Shown here: positions 53,827 through 63,141 of the stretch, in pieces
Layout: the number at the start of each line of letters is the position of its first letter
Numbering within the stretch: the first letter of the stretch is position 1
Assembly (NCBI GenBank): GCA_025362975.1
Contig: JANYES010000003.1
Coordinates: forward strand, 62,001-126,000
DNA length: 64,000 nt
Reading direction: 5' to 3'
Source of the DNA: Alphaproteobacteria bacterium
GTDB lineage: Bacteria; Pseudomonadota; Alphaproteobacteria; Rickettsiales; SXRF01
Made by a program: the position numbers and the translations under genes
Notes under the pieces: model-generated
What the model saw: only the letters and a program-made list of their open reading frames with translations
Database searches by the model: none
Told to the model about the DNA's origin: nothing

Positions 53827-54915
53827 TTATGTCAGCGCTTTGATGATCGCTTCGCCCATTTCAGTGGTCGATAGTTTCTTCATGCCATCTTGCATGATGT
53901 CGCCAGTGCGGTAGCCCTGTTCGAGCACTTTGCTCACGGCGGCTTCAAGTTGATCGGCTTCATTTTTTAAGTTAAACGAATAGCGCAACATCATGGCAAA
54001 AGACAAAATTGTGGCGATCGGGTTGGCGAGATTCCTGCCCGCGATGTCGGGAGCAGATCCATGCACTGGCTCGTACAGCCCCGGCGTGTTCGGAGCGCCC
54101 AGCGACGCCGAAGGCAGCATGCCAAGCGACCCGGTCAGCATCGACGCCGTATCGGACAGGATGTCGCCGAACATGTTGGTCGTGACCATCACGTCGAATT
54201 GTTTCGGGTTTCGCACGAGCTGCATGGAGGCGTTGTCGACATACATATGCGATAGCTCCAGTTGCGGGTAGCTTTCCTTATGGACGCGGGTCACTTCCTC
54301 ACGCCACATTTCCGTGCACTCCAGCACGTTGGCCTTATCCACCGAGCACACGCGCCCGCCGCGCTTTGCCGCCAGCTCAAACGCCACCCGGGCGATGCGG
54401 TCAACCTCAGGGCTAGTGTAAACCTCAGTATTGAATCCCCGGCGCGTCCCGTCCGGCAAGGTTTCCACCCCGCGCGGCTGGCCAAAGTAAATCCCGCCCG
54501 TGAGTTCGCGCACGATCATAATGTCCAGCCCCGCGATGACTTCGCGTTTCAGCGTGGACGCATCGGCCAGCGCATCGAAGCAGATGGCTGGGCGGAGGTT
54601 GGCATAGAGGCCGAGTTCCTTGCGGATGCCAAGCAGGCCTTTTTCGGGACGCTGCGCGATAGACAGGCTCTCCCATTTAGGCCCGCCGACCGCCCCCAGC
54701 AACACCGCATCGGATTTTTTCGCCGCGGTGACGGTTTCAGCCGGGAAGGGCGTGCCGACAGCGTCATAGGCTGCACCGCCCAACAGGGCTTCGGAGGTGG
54801 TGAACTGGGTGGGGCCGTTCTGGCTGAACCAGTTGATAACTTTAACGGTTTCGTTCACGACTTCGGGGCCGATGCCATCGCCGGGTAGAAGGAGGATGTG
54901 TTTAGAAGCTGACAT
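53827..54915 (-). CDS. leuB: 3-isopropylmalate dehydrogenase
   Basis: 362 residues from ATG 54915, with AAGG five bases upstream ([20 protein letters not shown]). Key parts: [37 protein letters not shown] and NMFGDILSD (metal site), [12 protein letters not shown]. Third step of leucine synthesis. It is separated from leuD by a divergent small gene at 55115. Confidence 0.96.
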   Translation of the reverse strand: MSASKHILLLPGDGIGPEVVNETVKVINWFSQNGPTQFTTSEALLGGAAYDAVGTPFPAETVTAAKKSDAVLLGAVGGPKWESLSIAQRPEKGLLGIRKELGLYANLRPAICFDALADASTLKREVIAGLDIMIVRELTGGIYFGQPRGVETLPDGTRRGFNTEVYTSPEVDRIARVAFELAAKRGGRVCSVDKANVLECTEMWREEVTRVHKESYPQLELSHMYVDNASMQLVRNPKQFDVMVTTNMFGDILSDTASMLTGSLGMLPSASLGAPNTPGLYEPVHGSAPDIAGRNLANPIATILSFAMMLRYSFNLKNEADQLEAAVSKVLEQGYRTGDIMQDGMKKLSTTEMGEAIIKALT

Positions 54916-55114
54916 AACGACCTTAAAAGCAAGAGGTTGGGAGGCAGCATGCATATCAGCCCGGGGGCATTATGCCAATAGATTCTGCGATAAAGGACGA
55001 TAATTCTTAAAACTCAAATTGTAAGGCGGCTGTATTATTGCTAAGGATTGTTAACGATTTAACCGAAACTATATGGTATAACATTAGGGTGTTATCAAAA
55101 CCAATGGAGGGATT

Positions 55115-55600
55115 ATGTCTTCAAATACGAACCGCTACCGTGCCGCTGCAGGCGACCATGAAAAATGGGCCGTTGATAAAATGTACGAAGCTCGCGAACA
55201 GTTGAACGCGGGCAACTCGGATGTGCCCGATACGCACCAGTTGAAGCATCAATTGCATCAGCGGGAAGCGGGCATCCTTCGGGAAAACGGTCTTGTGATC
55301 GGATCTGAACAGAAGATTGATGAATGTGCCTTAAAGCGTCTTGCCGAAAATCCGACCACGGCACAAAATCTTGTTAAGCGCATGATCGATTACGAATTTG
55401 CCGCCGCCGCCGTAGACGCCGTCGCCACCACCGGTGAGCGTTACTGGGAAAGCAAAGTGTTCCAGCACCAGACCGATGGGCTGAATGACCGCAGCAGCGA
55501 TACCAGCAAAGCCGTTCTCGTCGCACGCTTAGTTCAGGGCAAACGCGAAGAGCTGGGCCTCGATAAACCCGGCGACCGCTTCAGCGTCAAATTCCGTTAA
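55115..55600 (+). CDS. Hypothetical protein inside the leu cluster
   Basis: 161 residues, soluble, with GGAGGG four bases before the ATG. Charged and helical; residues 100-112 are Ala-rich ([13 protein letters not shown]). It is on the opposite strand to leuB and leuD and overlaps the leuD stop by 4 nt. Family not recognised. Confidence 0.65.
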   Translation: MSSNTNRYRAAAGDHEKWAVDKMYEAREQLNAGNSDVPDTHQLKHQLHQREAGILRENGLVIGSEQKIDECALKRLAENPTTAQNLVKRMIDYEFAAAAVDAVATTGERYWESKVFQHQTDGLNDRSSDTSKAVLVARLVQGKREELGLDKPGDRFSVKFR

Positions 55601-56208
55601 GCGGCAAGCCAAGGCGTGAGTTCGCGCTGCCTGGCTTCGTAAGCGTCGATTTCGCCGAGTTTCTTAAGCGTCAGGTCGATATCGTCCAGTCCCTCCATCA
55701 AGCAATGCTTGCGGAACGGTTCGATGTCGAAGGCGTAGGCCGGGGTATTCTGGCCTTCGGCCTGCACCGTTTGGGTTCCGAGATTGACCATTACTTTCTT
55801 ACCGTCTTTAGCGGCCGTCATAAGTTTATCGATGCTTTCTTTAGGAAGAACAATCGGAAGAATGCCGTTCTTGAAGCAATTGTTAAAGAAGATATCGGCA
55901 TAAGATTGGGCGATCAAACAACGAATCCCAAAATCCAGCAACGCCCAGGGCGCATGCTCGCGGCTCGATCCGCATCCAAAATTCGCGCCTGAAACCAAAA
56001 TTTCAGCATGGTCATACGGCGCGTTATGAAGCACGAAATCATCGACGCGCGACCCGTCGACGCGAAAGCGCATTTCGTAGAAGAGGCCTTCTTTCAACCC
56101 GGTGCGCTTGATGGTTTTCAGGAACTGCTTCGGGATAATCATGTCGGTGTCGACATTATCGATTGGCAGGGGCGCGGCGATTGCGGAGAGTGTGGTGAAC
56201 GGTTGCAT
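55597..56208 (-). CDS. leuD: 3-isopropylmalate dehydratase small subunit
   Basis: 203 residues. Swivelling aconitase-type domain with [17 protein letters not shown] at the start and the [17 protein letters not shown] motif. It forms the isomerase with LeuC. A 70-residue gene lies between it and leuC. Confidence 0.95.
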   Translation of the reverse strand: MQPFTTLSAIAAPLPIDNVDTDMIIPKQFLKTIKRTGLKEGLFYEMRFRVDGSRVDDFVLHNAPYDHAEILVSGANFGCGSSREHAPWALLDFGIRCLIAQSYADIFFNNCFKNGILPIVLPKESIDKLMTAAKDGKKVMVNLGTQTVQAEGQNTPAYAFDIEPFRKHCLMEGLDDIDLTLKKLGEIDAYEARQRELTPWLAA

Positions 56209-56215
56209 GGTTTGC

Positions 56216-56428
56216 CTAGAACTGTTTCATTTTAGCGCTGCAACCGGACTCGGTGTCTTTGCCAGCGGCGGTGGCGCAAAGGGTGAGGTCGCCGTTATGC
56301 GTATCGAGCTTCCAGACCGCGGGGTTTGTGGTATTGTTAACTGAAATGAGCTGGTAGCGCGGACCGCCGCAATAAAGTGCGATGGCGATAAAAAGCCCGG
56401 CGAGGGCGATGGCGGTAGCGTTGTTCAT
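56216..56428 (-). CDS. Small single-span membrane protein between leuC and leuD
   Basis: 70 residues. An N-terminal hydrophobic segment ([17 protein letters not shown]) followed by a short hydrophilic domain with two cysteines (TLCAT, SGCSAK) that could pair outside the membrane. The ATG overlaps the leuC stop by ATGA, and leuD follows 7 bp later, so it is part of the leu transcript. Function unknown. Confidence 0.65.
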   Translation of the reverse strand: MNNATAIALAGLFIAIALYCGGPRYQLISVNNTTNPAVWKLDTHNGDLTLCATAAGKDTESGCSAKMKQF

Positions 56429-57840
56429 GCGAATGTCCTTATGTCTGTGAGTTTACCGGTTATGGCAGCAGCGACGGCCATAGCGGGGCTCACGAGGTGA
56501 GTCCTGCCACCGCGTCCCTGACGGCCTTCGAAGTTACGATTGGAAGTGGAGGCGCAGCGTTCGCCGGGCTCCAGCTTGTCGGCGTTCATGGCGAGACACA
56601 TGGAGCACCCCGGCTCGCGCCATTCGAAACCGGCGGCGAGGAAGATTTTGTCGAGGCCTTCTTTTTCCGCCTGTTCCTTAACAAGGCCGGAACCGGGCAC
56701 GACCATCGCGAGCTTGACGCTTTTGGCGACATGCTTGCCTTCGGCGAGTTTGGCGGCTTCGCGCAAGTCTTCGATGCGCCCGTTCGTGCAGGAACCGATG
56801 AAGACTTTATCGACGGTGATATCGGTGAGTTTCGTGCCGGGGATGAGGCCCATATATTCGTTGGCGCGCTCGATGGCTTTCTTTTTGGATTCGTCGGCTT
56901 CGTTGGCGGGGTCCGGCACGGTTGCGCTAATTGGAAGGACCTGCTCAGGGCTGGTGCCCCATGTGACCTGCGGTTCGATATCCGCTGCATTGAGCACGAT
57001 GGTCTCGTCGTAATGCGCGCCTGCGTCGCTTGGAAGCGTTTTCCAATAGCCGACGGCCTTGTCCCAGTTGGCGTATTTCGGGGCCATCGTGCGGCCTTTG
57101 AGATAGGCGAAAGTGGTTTCATCCGGGGCGATGAGACCGGCGCGAGCGCCGGCTTCGATGGACATGTTGCAGACCGTCATGCGGCCTTCCATCGAGAGGT
57201 TTTTGATGGCGTCGCCAGCGTATTCGATCACGTAGCCGGTGCCGCCGGCGGTGCCGATGCGCCCGATAATGGCGAGCACGATGTCCTTGGCGGTGACGCC
57301 CGGGGGGGGTGTGCCGTCAACGCGGATGAGCATGTTTTTCGCGTGGCGCTGGATAAGCGTCTGGGTGGCGAGCACGTGTTCGACTTCGCTCGTGCCGATG
57401 CCGAAGGCCAGCGCGCCGAAGGCGCCGTGGGTCGAGGTGTGTGAATCGCCGCAGACGATGGTGTTGCCGGGTTGGGTGAAGCCTTGCTCTGGACCGACGA
57501 TGTGAACGATGCCCTGGCGCTTGTCGTCCATGTGGAAGCAGGTGATGCCGAATTCATCGCAGTTGTCGGACAGGGTCTGGACCTGGATGCGCGAGGTTTC
57601 GTCTTTGATGATGCCTTGTTTGCGTTCCGGCGTGGTGGGCACGTTGTGGTCGGGGACGGCGAGCGTGGCGTCGGGGCGGCGGACTTTGCGGCCACTGGTG
57701 CGTAGGCCTTCAAAGGCTTGCGGGGAGGTTACTTCGTGGATGAGATGGCGGTCGACATACATCAGGCACGTGCCGTCGTCTTGCTTGTCGACGAGGTGTT
57801 GTTCCCAGATTTTATCATAGAGTGTGCGTGGTTTCGTCAT
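56425..57840 (-). CDS. leuC: 3-isopropylmalate dehydratase large subunit
   Basis: 471 residues. Aconitase-type [4Fe-4S] enzyme: cluster cysteines in [12 protein letters not shown] and [11 protein letters not shown]; also [20 protein letters not shown]. Second step of leucine synthesis with LeuD. It follows the 57.9-kb hypothetical gene in the translation-gene cluster. Confidence 0.96.
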   Translation of the reverse strand: MTKPRTLYDKIWEQHLVDKQDDGTCLMYVDRHLIHEVTSPQAFEGLRTSGRKVRRPDATLAVPDHNVPTTPERKQGIIKDETSRIQVQTLSDNCDEFGITCFHMDDKRQGIVHIVGPEQGFTQPGNTIVCGDSHTSTHGAFGALAFGIGTSEVEHVLATQTLIQRHAKNMLIRVDGTPPPGVTAKDIVLAIIGRIGTAGGTGYVIEYAGDAIKNLSMEGRMTVCNMSIEAGARAGLIAPDETTFAYLKGRTMAPKYANWDKAVGYWKTLPSDAGAHYDETIVLNAADIEPQVTWGTSPEQVLPISATVPDPANEADESKKKAIERANEYMGLIPGTKLTDITVDKVFIGSCTNGRIEDLREAAKLAEGKHVAKSVKLAMVVPGSGLVKEQAEKEGLDKIFLAAGFEWREPGCSMCLAMNADKLEPGERCASTSNRNFEGRQGRGGRTHLVSPAMAVAAAITGKLTDIRTFA

Positions 57841-57855
57841 GGCTTTTGCTGTTGA

Positions 57856-58398
57856 TTAGAGTGACATGGAATCGGGGGCGGGAACGGTGGCCTCTTTAGG
57901 CGGGCGGACGCGGCCTGATGGTTTCAGGCCAGCGAGTTTGTGGGATTGGATGCCTTGCGGGAACAGGAGAGGCGTGGCGGTTTTGACCGCTTCGATGGTC
58001 CGGTCTATAACGGCGATGCAGGCTTGGTCGGCGGCGAGGTCGGCTGTCGATTTCGGGCCGTCCTTGGAATCGGGGAGGGCGAGTAGTTCGCGGGCTTTTT
58101 CGAAGTGGAAGCGGTCGCAGCAATACAGACGCATGGCGGTTTCATCGGTGATGTAGCCGGTAAGGTTATGTTCAGCGATCATTGGCACTTCAGACATGGC
58201 GACGACGAAAGGAGCCGTTTTCAGCTTCGCGCGTGTTTTGTCCGCGTTTACTTCGCTCGCGAACAAATAGTCGGCTAGCATCGAGCGGATGCGGTCTATA
58301 ATAGCGGGGTGAGAAAGACTTGCCGACAATTCCCTGACAATATTCCAAGAAGAATCGTTTGGCCCAGACCAACCGCTTGGAGCAACGTCAGAAGGCAT
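57856..58398 (-). CDS. Hypothetical protein between rplS and leuC
   Basis: 180 residues, soluble, mostly helical, with a Pro-rich tail. ATG 58398 is 6 bp after the rplS stop and the gene ends 15 bp before leuC, so it is in the same operon. It has several cysteines in the middle (RLYCCDRFHFEKA, AADQACIAV). Family not recognised. Confidence 0.65.
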   Translation of the reverse strand: MPSDVAPSGWSGPNDSSWNIVRELSASLSHPAIIDRIRSMLADYLFASEVNADKTRAKLKTAPFVVAMSEVPMIAEHNLTGYITDETAMRLYCCDRFHFEKARELLALPDSKDGPKSTADLAADQACIAVIDRTIEAVKTATPLLFPQGIQSHKLAGLKPSGRVRPPKEATVPAPDSMSL

Positions 58399-58404
58399 AA
58401 TTCC

Positions 58405-58803
58405 TTATGCTTCCGAAGCGCCAGCTTTAGGTTCGGCGACAACTGCTTCTTTTTTCTCAACGATACGCGCTGCTTTGCCAGTGAGGCCACGCAGGTAGTA
58501 CAGTTTCGCGCGGCGGACGGTGCCTTTGCGGACGAGTTCGACGCTGTCGACGCGTGGGGAATAGAGCGGGAATACGCGTTCGACGCCTTCGCCGTGGCTG
58601 ATTTTGCGAACGGTGAATGCCGAGCGCTGACCGGCGTTTTTAATGGCGATGCAGACGCCTTCAAACGCCTGAATACGTTCGCTGTCACCTTCGATGATGC
58701 GAACATTGACGCGGACGGTGTCGCCCTGCGAGAAGCTGTCGAGGCGCTTGCCTTCAGCCAGTTTCTTCATGTTTGCCTGTTCGATTTTCTGAAGCGTATT
58801 CAT
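58405..58803 (-). CDS. rplS: 50S ribosomal protein L19
   Basis: 132 residues. [30 protein letters not shown] and [24 protein letters not shown] are canonical. A short Ala/Glu-rich tail extends the C-terminus, as in many alphaproteobacteria. It follows trmD by 5 nt. Confidence 0.97.
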   Translation of the reverse strand: MNTLQKIEQANMKKLAEGKRLDSFSQGDTVRVNVRIIEGDSERIQAFEGVCIAIKNAGQRSAFTVRKISHGEGVERVFPLYSPRVDSVELVRKGTVRRAKLYYLRGLTGKAARIVEKKEAVVAEPKAGASEA

Positions 58804-58808
58804 CGTCG

Positions 58809-59516
58809 TTATTCCTTTTTAATTAAATCGGGCCGGCGAGCCGCAGTGATTAATTTTGCCTGCTCAAGCCGCCACGCTTTGATCTGTTCATGGTTTCCCG
58901 AAAGCAACGGAGCAGGAACCTGCCTACCCATCCATTCAGGGGGCCTAGTATAATGAGGATATTCGAGCAGTCCAGCATATTCTGAAGTGGAAGCGAAACT
59001 TTCCTGCGTGACCGCGTCGGCCTTGCCGATAACGCCGGGAAGAAGGCGCACGCACCCGTCGAGAAGGGCCATAGCCGCCAGTTCCCCGCCGGAGAGGACG
59101 AAATCGCCGAGGGAAATTTCGAGCATGTCGTGGTGGTCGATGACGCGCTGGTCAATGCCTTCGAAGCGGCCGCAGACGATAATTAAGTCTTGGTTTTTGA
59201 ATTCTTCAAGCAAAAACTGGGTGATGGGGATGCCGCGGGGGGACATGTAGATGACTTTGCCGTGTGGCAGGATTTGCTTGGCGCCGGTGATGGCGGCGTC
59301 GATGATGTCGGGGCGCATGACCATGCCGGTGCCGCCGCCGTAGGGGCTGGCGTCGACGGTGGAATGTTTATCGGTGGAAAAGTCGCGAATATTTAGGGCG
59401 TTTAGGGACCAGATGCCTTTGTCGAGGGCTTTACCGGCGAGCGAGATGCCGAGCGGGCCGGGGAACATTTCCGGGAAAAGCGTAAGTGCGACGGCATTAA
59501 AGAGTGGGTTATTCAT
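58809..59516 (-). CDS. trmD: tRNA (guanine-N1)-methyltransferase TrmD
   Basis: 235 residues from ATG 59516 ([20 protein letters not shown]). It makes m1G37. The trefoil-knot SAM site is seen in [25 protein letters not shown] and [15 protein letters not shown]. The start overlaps rimM by 8 nt; a 21-residue longer frame lies inside rimM and is unlikely. Confidence 0.96.
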   Translation of the reverse strand: MNNPLFNAVALTLFPEMFPGPLGISLAGKALDKGIWSLNALNIRDFSTDKHSTVDASPYGGGTGMVMRPDIIDAAITGAKQILPHGKVIYMSPRGIPITQFLLEEFKNQDLIIVCGRFEGIDQRVIDHHDMLEISLGDFVLSGGELAAMALLDGCVRLLPGVIGKADAVTQESFASTSEYAGLLEYPHYTRPPEWMGRQVPAPLLSGNHEQIKAWRLEQAKLITAARRPDLIKKE

Positions 59517-60036
59517 CAACTTCTTCGTTGTTGGCTTCGACGTAGTCGGGGGGCAGGACGACGAGATAGCCTTGCTCAACGTGGACTTCGCCGGTGAACT
59601 GGTCGTTGAAGGGGAGCATTTCGGTTTTGCCGGTTGGCAGTTCGATGTCGATCAAATCGCCAGCGCCGAAATTATGGACGCCGATGACTTTGCCGTAGGA
59701 TTTTCCGTTTTCGAGACGGGCTTCAAGGCCGGTCAGTTCGCGGTAAGACCATTGGTTTTCCTTGCGTTCGATGGCACCGGCGGAGGTGTAAAGCTCGGTG
59801 CCTCGCAGGAGCTCTGCCTGATTGCGGTCTGTGATGCCGTCGATGCTGACGATGAGCATTTCGCCCTGAATGCCGTGTTTCTTTAAGGTGTAGTTTTTTT
59901 TGCCGTCGGCGCTGGTGAAATTCGGGTAAGCGAGGAATTCCTGCGGACCTTCGGTGAAATAACGCACTTTCACCTGCCCTTTAATGCCATGAGCTGAGGC
60001 GATTTTTCCTACTAATACGCGTTCGGGGAGGGGCAC
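59509..60036 (-). CDS. rimM: 16S rRNA processing protein RimM
   Basis: 175 residues. The N-terminal RimM barrel starts VLVGKIASAHGIKGQVKVRY, and the C-terminal PRC-barrel has LTGLEARLENGKSYGKVIGV with PFNDQFTGEVHVEQGYLVVL. It binds S19 during 30S maturation. Overlaps trmD by 8 nt. Confidence 0.95.
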   Translation of the reverse strand: MPLPERVLVGKIASAHGIKGQVKVRYFTEGPQEFLAYPNFTSADGKKNYTLKKHGIQGEMLIVSIDGITDRNQAELLRGTELYTSAGAIERKENQWSYRELTGLEARLENGKSYGKVIGVHNFGAGDLIDIELPTGKTEMLPFNDQFTGEVHVEQGYLVVLPPDYVEANNEEVDE

Positions 60037-60084
60037 GGTTCAGCCTTGGCAGATGTTAGATTAAAGTGCCAAAAACCTTAAGGC

Positions 60085-60402
60085 CTAGGCTGCGGCTGCT
60101 TCGCCCTTGTCCTTCTTTGAACCACGAACCGGCTTGAAAGCGGGTTTGGTTTTAACAAGGCCAGCCTTGTTGAAGAAGATATGGACGCGGTCCGAGAGTT
60201 CAGCGCCAACGGAGAGCCAGTATTTGGCGCGTTCTTCGTCGATGGTGAAGCGTTTCGGGTCGGTTGCTTCGAGCAACGGATTGTAAGTGCCTATTTTTTC
60301 AATGAATTTGCTATCACGCGGGCTGCGGGAATTGGTAACGACTACTCGGTAGTAAGGGCGTTTTTTGGTGCCGGCGCGGGACATTCTGATCGTGGTTGAC
60401 AT
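60085..60402 (-). CDS. rpsP: 30S ribosomal protein S16
   Basis: 105 residues. STTIRMSRAGTKKRPYYRVV, then DSKFIEKIGTYNPL and YWLSVGAELSDRV are canonical, with a Lys/Ala-rich tail. First gene of rpsP-rimM-trmD-rplS. The divergent gap up to the PlsC-like gene (60403-60585) holds its promoter. Confidence 0.97.
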   Translation of the reverse strand: MSTTIRMSRAGTKKRPYYRVVVTNSRSPRDSKFIEKIGTYNPLLEATDPKRFTIDEERAKYWLSVGAELSDRVHIFFNKAGLVKTKPAFKPVRGSKKDKGEAAAA

Positions 60403-60585
60403 GCGAATCCTAGCTAATGTGTATATAATGTTTAAGGCGGACGCTTATATCAGCTATAAAATGACCCGTAAAGCACAAATTTGCACCATGACCTCATCTT
60501 TATAAAGAAGGGCCCTGAGCATTTTAGAAAAATGTCCCATTTCTTTGGAAAAATGGTATACTTACGAAAAGGGAGGTGTGGATTT

Positions 60586-61284
60586 ATGCGGGCTTCGGTG
60601 CTTGCTACCTTATCAAAAATTGAGCTGCCTAAATGGCATAGGCCCCGGTTGGGGCGCCCACGGGTTGCTCCTACGCTACGCGCCAGCATTCATCTCCTGA
60701 CCCGAATTTTTTATAAGCCGACCTATATCGGCTTTGAAAATATCCCCGAAACCGGCCCGGCAATTCTCATTTGCAACCATGTGTCGTATGTCGATGGGCC
60801 GATTATCGACGGTGGATGCAAACGGCCGATACGGTATCTGATCGATATGGACATCTATAACCTGCCAGTGGTGCATTATGTGATGTCGCTGTCACGCTCG
60901 ATTCCTATTGCCTATAACCGCAAGAGCGTGGAAGAGGCGTTTGACCAGATTTCAGAAGGCTTACGCGCAGGCGATTTGATTTGTATTTTTCCAGAGGGAT
61001 ATTTGACCTTTACCGGTAGCCTTGGGCGGTTTCGCCCGGGGATTGAATGGATTTCCAAACGCGATCCCGATGTGCCGGTGATTCCGATTGCGCTGACGGG
61101 GTTGTGGGGCAGTATCTTCAGCCGCAAATATATTAAGGCGCCGTTTCGTTTCTGGCCCCGGACATGGAATCGCAGGGCGACGCTTGTGTGCGGCCCTGCG
61201 ATTCCCAGTGATAAAGTAACGGTTAACAATCTTCAGGAAGTAGTGCTGAGGCTAAAATATTCCAGCCCCAATCCGCACGACTAG
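60586..61284 (+). CDS. 1-acylglycerol-3-phosphate acyltransferase family (PlsC-like)
   Basis: 232 residues from ATG 60586, with GGGAGG nine bases upstream; longer frames start at 60553 and 60481. The catalytic NHVSYVD (HX4D) and the FPEGYLTFTG glycerol-phosphate-binding block are present, with VPVIPIALTGLWGS near the end. The sequence resembles the acyltransferase domain of fused 2-acyl-GPE acyltransferases, but it is alone here. Convergent with the 571-residue gene (4-nt overlap). Confidence 0.85.
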   Translation: MRASVLATLSKIELPKWHRPRLGRPRVAPTLRASIHLLTRIFYKPTYIGFENIPETGPAILICNHVSYVDGPIIDGGCKRPIRYLIDMDIYNLPVVHYVMSLSRSIPIAYNRKSVEEAFDQISEGLRAGDLICIFPEGYLTFTGSLGRFRPGIEWISKRDPDVPVIPIALTGLWGSIFSRKYIKAPFRFWPRTWNRRATLVCGPAIPSDKVTVNNLQEVVLRLKYSSPNPHD

Positions 61285-62996
61285 TTCCATACATACTGTT
61301 TCGCGGCACCGCCGTTGGCCAAAGCGGTCATGGCCGGGGTGATGATGCTGTTTAAGTTGAACGGCAGGGCGGACGCGGTTACGCCTTTGAGCGAATCCAC
61401 CAGGCTTGGGCTGAGGGATATGGCGCTTACAGCGGCGGCGGGTGCGGGTGCATCCGAGGTCGGGGCGGGCACGGCGACCGGTTTGGCAGCGCCAGCTTTT
61501 TCCTTGGCCTGAAGTTCGGCGACTTCTTTGGCGAGGGCTTGCGTGCGTTCTTCGAAGGCGATGACTGTGGCGACATGCGGTTTGATCTGGATGTCGATGT
61601 AAGCTTCTTTAGCGCGCATATCGCGCATGATTTCCCACATGACGGTGCGGGAGTGGTTGCGGGATTCGATCAGCGGCAGCATGTCCTTGAGTTTTTCCCA
61701 TTCGGCGCGTGCATGCGGTGTGGCGGCGTTTTTGATGGCGAAGTCGATCTGGTTTTTGATCATGAACGGAGCGGGACGGCTGATTTCCAGTGTGTTTTTC
61801 AGGTTTTCATACACGTCTGCGGAATCCCACTGGCCGTAGGCGGCATTGAGACCTTTCGAAGAGGAGCCACTGAAGATCATGGTCAGGCCGCCGCCCACCA
61901 TGTTTTTACCGAGCAGCTTGTGCAGTTCGTTTTTGGCGCTGGTTTCGGCCAGTGCGTTGCGGTCGAGGGTGAGGAATTTGGCATCGAATTCCTTGGAAAG
62001 CTTACGTTCAATGAATTGCGCTTTTTGCAGCAGAGGCATATCGGCCCAGAAGGTGCGCAGTTTATCGCGGTCGGTTTCTTTGGTGAATTCGGCGTGGTCG
62101 TCGAGGAACATGGTCTCGCCCGCGGAGCCTTGGGCAAAGAGCGCGTCGCGCGCGCCTTTGGAACCGGCGGAAGAGAAGTTGCTGGTGGGCAGTTTTTTGT
62201 TGGTGTCGATGATGGCAGGCTTCGCATGATTGGCTTCAACGATTGCCGGGGTGATGCGGTGCACGGGGTTAAGGCTCGTCTGGTCGCTGTTGGCGAATTC
62301 CATGTCGTGCTTGTACTGAGAGGGGTTGGCCTGTTTGCGGGTGATGCTGATGTTTTGAGGCGTTGGCAGTTTCGGTACTTCGGCTTCGGCGTTGCCAGTC
62401 CATGCGACACCGGTGAGGCGCGCTTTTTCTTTCATCAGGGCTTCGTAGCTTTTGACGAGATCGGCGCGGTCTTTGCCATTATATTCGGTGGCCAGCTTGG
62501 CGTATTCATTGAAGTTGACGTCGAGCTTGAAAGCGCCGGTATATTGTTTCTCCAGTACTTCGAAGGCATTTTTGCGATGGCTGGGGTCCTTAAGGCGCTC
62601 GGCTTCGTCGGTCTGAGGAATTAATTTAGAGACTTCGAATTCGAGTTTCTTGATACGGTTGAGATTCGGCGACATGGTGAAGCCATTGGTAGTGACAGGC
62701 TTGCCATCCGGGCCGGGCAGGGTGATCGTTAAGTCTGGGCCTTTGTTCAGCAGATCCGTATCGGGTTTCGGTATCGAAGGTAGGGTGTAAGAACCTGCGC
62801 CCGGGGTGAGGCCTTTGATGACGCTATCCAGTAAACCGCCGAGAAGGCCGCCGCCGATGACGCCAACCGCAAGGCCGGGGGCACCACCCAGAAGGAATCC
62901 ACCGACGCCGCCCGCTAATAAGGACACGACACCGCCAGTACTGGTGAGGGTTGCTAATGCACCTTTATAATCGCCTGAAAGAAGTTCTTTAATCAT
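61281..62996 (-). CDS. Hypothetical protein with N-terminal glycine-zipper-like hydrophobic region
   Basis: 571 residues; AGGAG before ATG 62996. Residues 22-60 are glycine-rich and hydrophobic (VVSLLAGGVGGFLLGG, then LAVGVIGGGLLGGLL), a possible membrane-inserting or oligomerising segment. The rest is a long helical, charged region, then an Ala/Pro-rich linker (about 495-525) and a short hydrophobic C-terminal segment. Family not recognised. It separates ffh from rpsP. Confidence 0.6.
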   Translation of the reverse strand: MIKELLSGDYKGALATLTSTGGVVSLLAGGVGGFLLGGAPGLAVGVIGGGLLGGLLDSVIKGLTPGAGSYTLPSIPKPDTDLLNKGPDLTITLPGPDGKPVTTNGFTMSPNLNRIKKLEFEVSKLIPQTDEAERLKDPSHRKNAFEVLEKQYTGAFKLDVNFNEYAKLATEYNGKDRADLVKSYEALMKEKARLTGVAWTGNAEAEVPKLPTPQNISITRKQANPSQYKHDMEFANSDQTSLNPVHRITPAIVEANHAKPAIIDTNKKLPTSNFSSAGSKGARDALFAQGSAGETMFLDDHAEFTKETDRDKLRTFWADMPLLQKAQFIERKLSKEFDAKFLTLDRNALAETSAKNELHKLLGKNMVGGGLTMIFSGSSSKGLNAAYGQWDSADVYENLKNTLEISRPAPFMIKNQIDFAIKNAATPHARAEWEKLKDMLPLIESRNHSRTVMWEIMRDMRAKEAYIDIQIKPHVATVIAFEERTQALAKEVAELQAKEKAGAAKPVAVPAPTSDAPAPAAAVSAISLSPSLVDSLKGVTASALPFNLNSIITPAMTALANGGAAKQYVWN

Positions 62997-63141
62997 GGGG
63001 TACTCCTAAACTTATGTATGAGTTCAGAATACCATTGGCACGGGCGTTACGGTGTTAAGCTTGGGTGATTGCGTATGTGACGGTTAACCGGGGGGTGTTT
63101 TTGACAATGCTGTAATATGGTTATATATATTAAAATACAGC

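Noticed and set aside
56497-57444. Plus-strand open frame opposite leuC
   Set aside because: Antisense of a clear leuC with intact cluster cysteines; no independent ribosome site.
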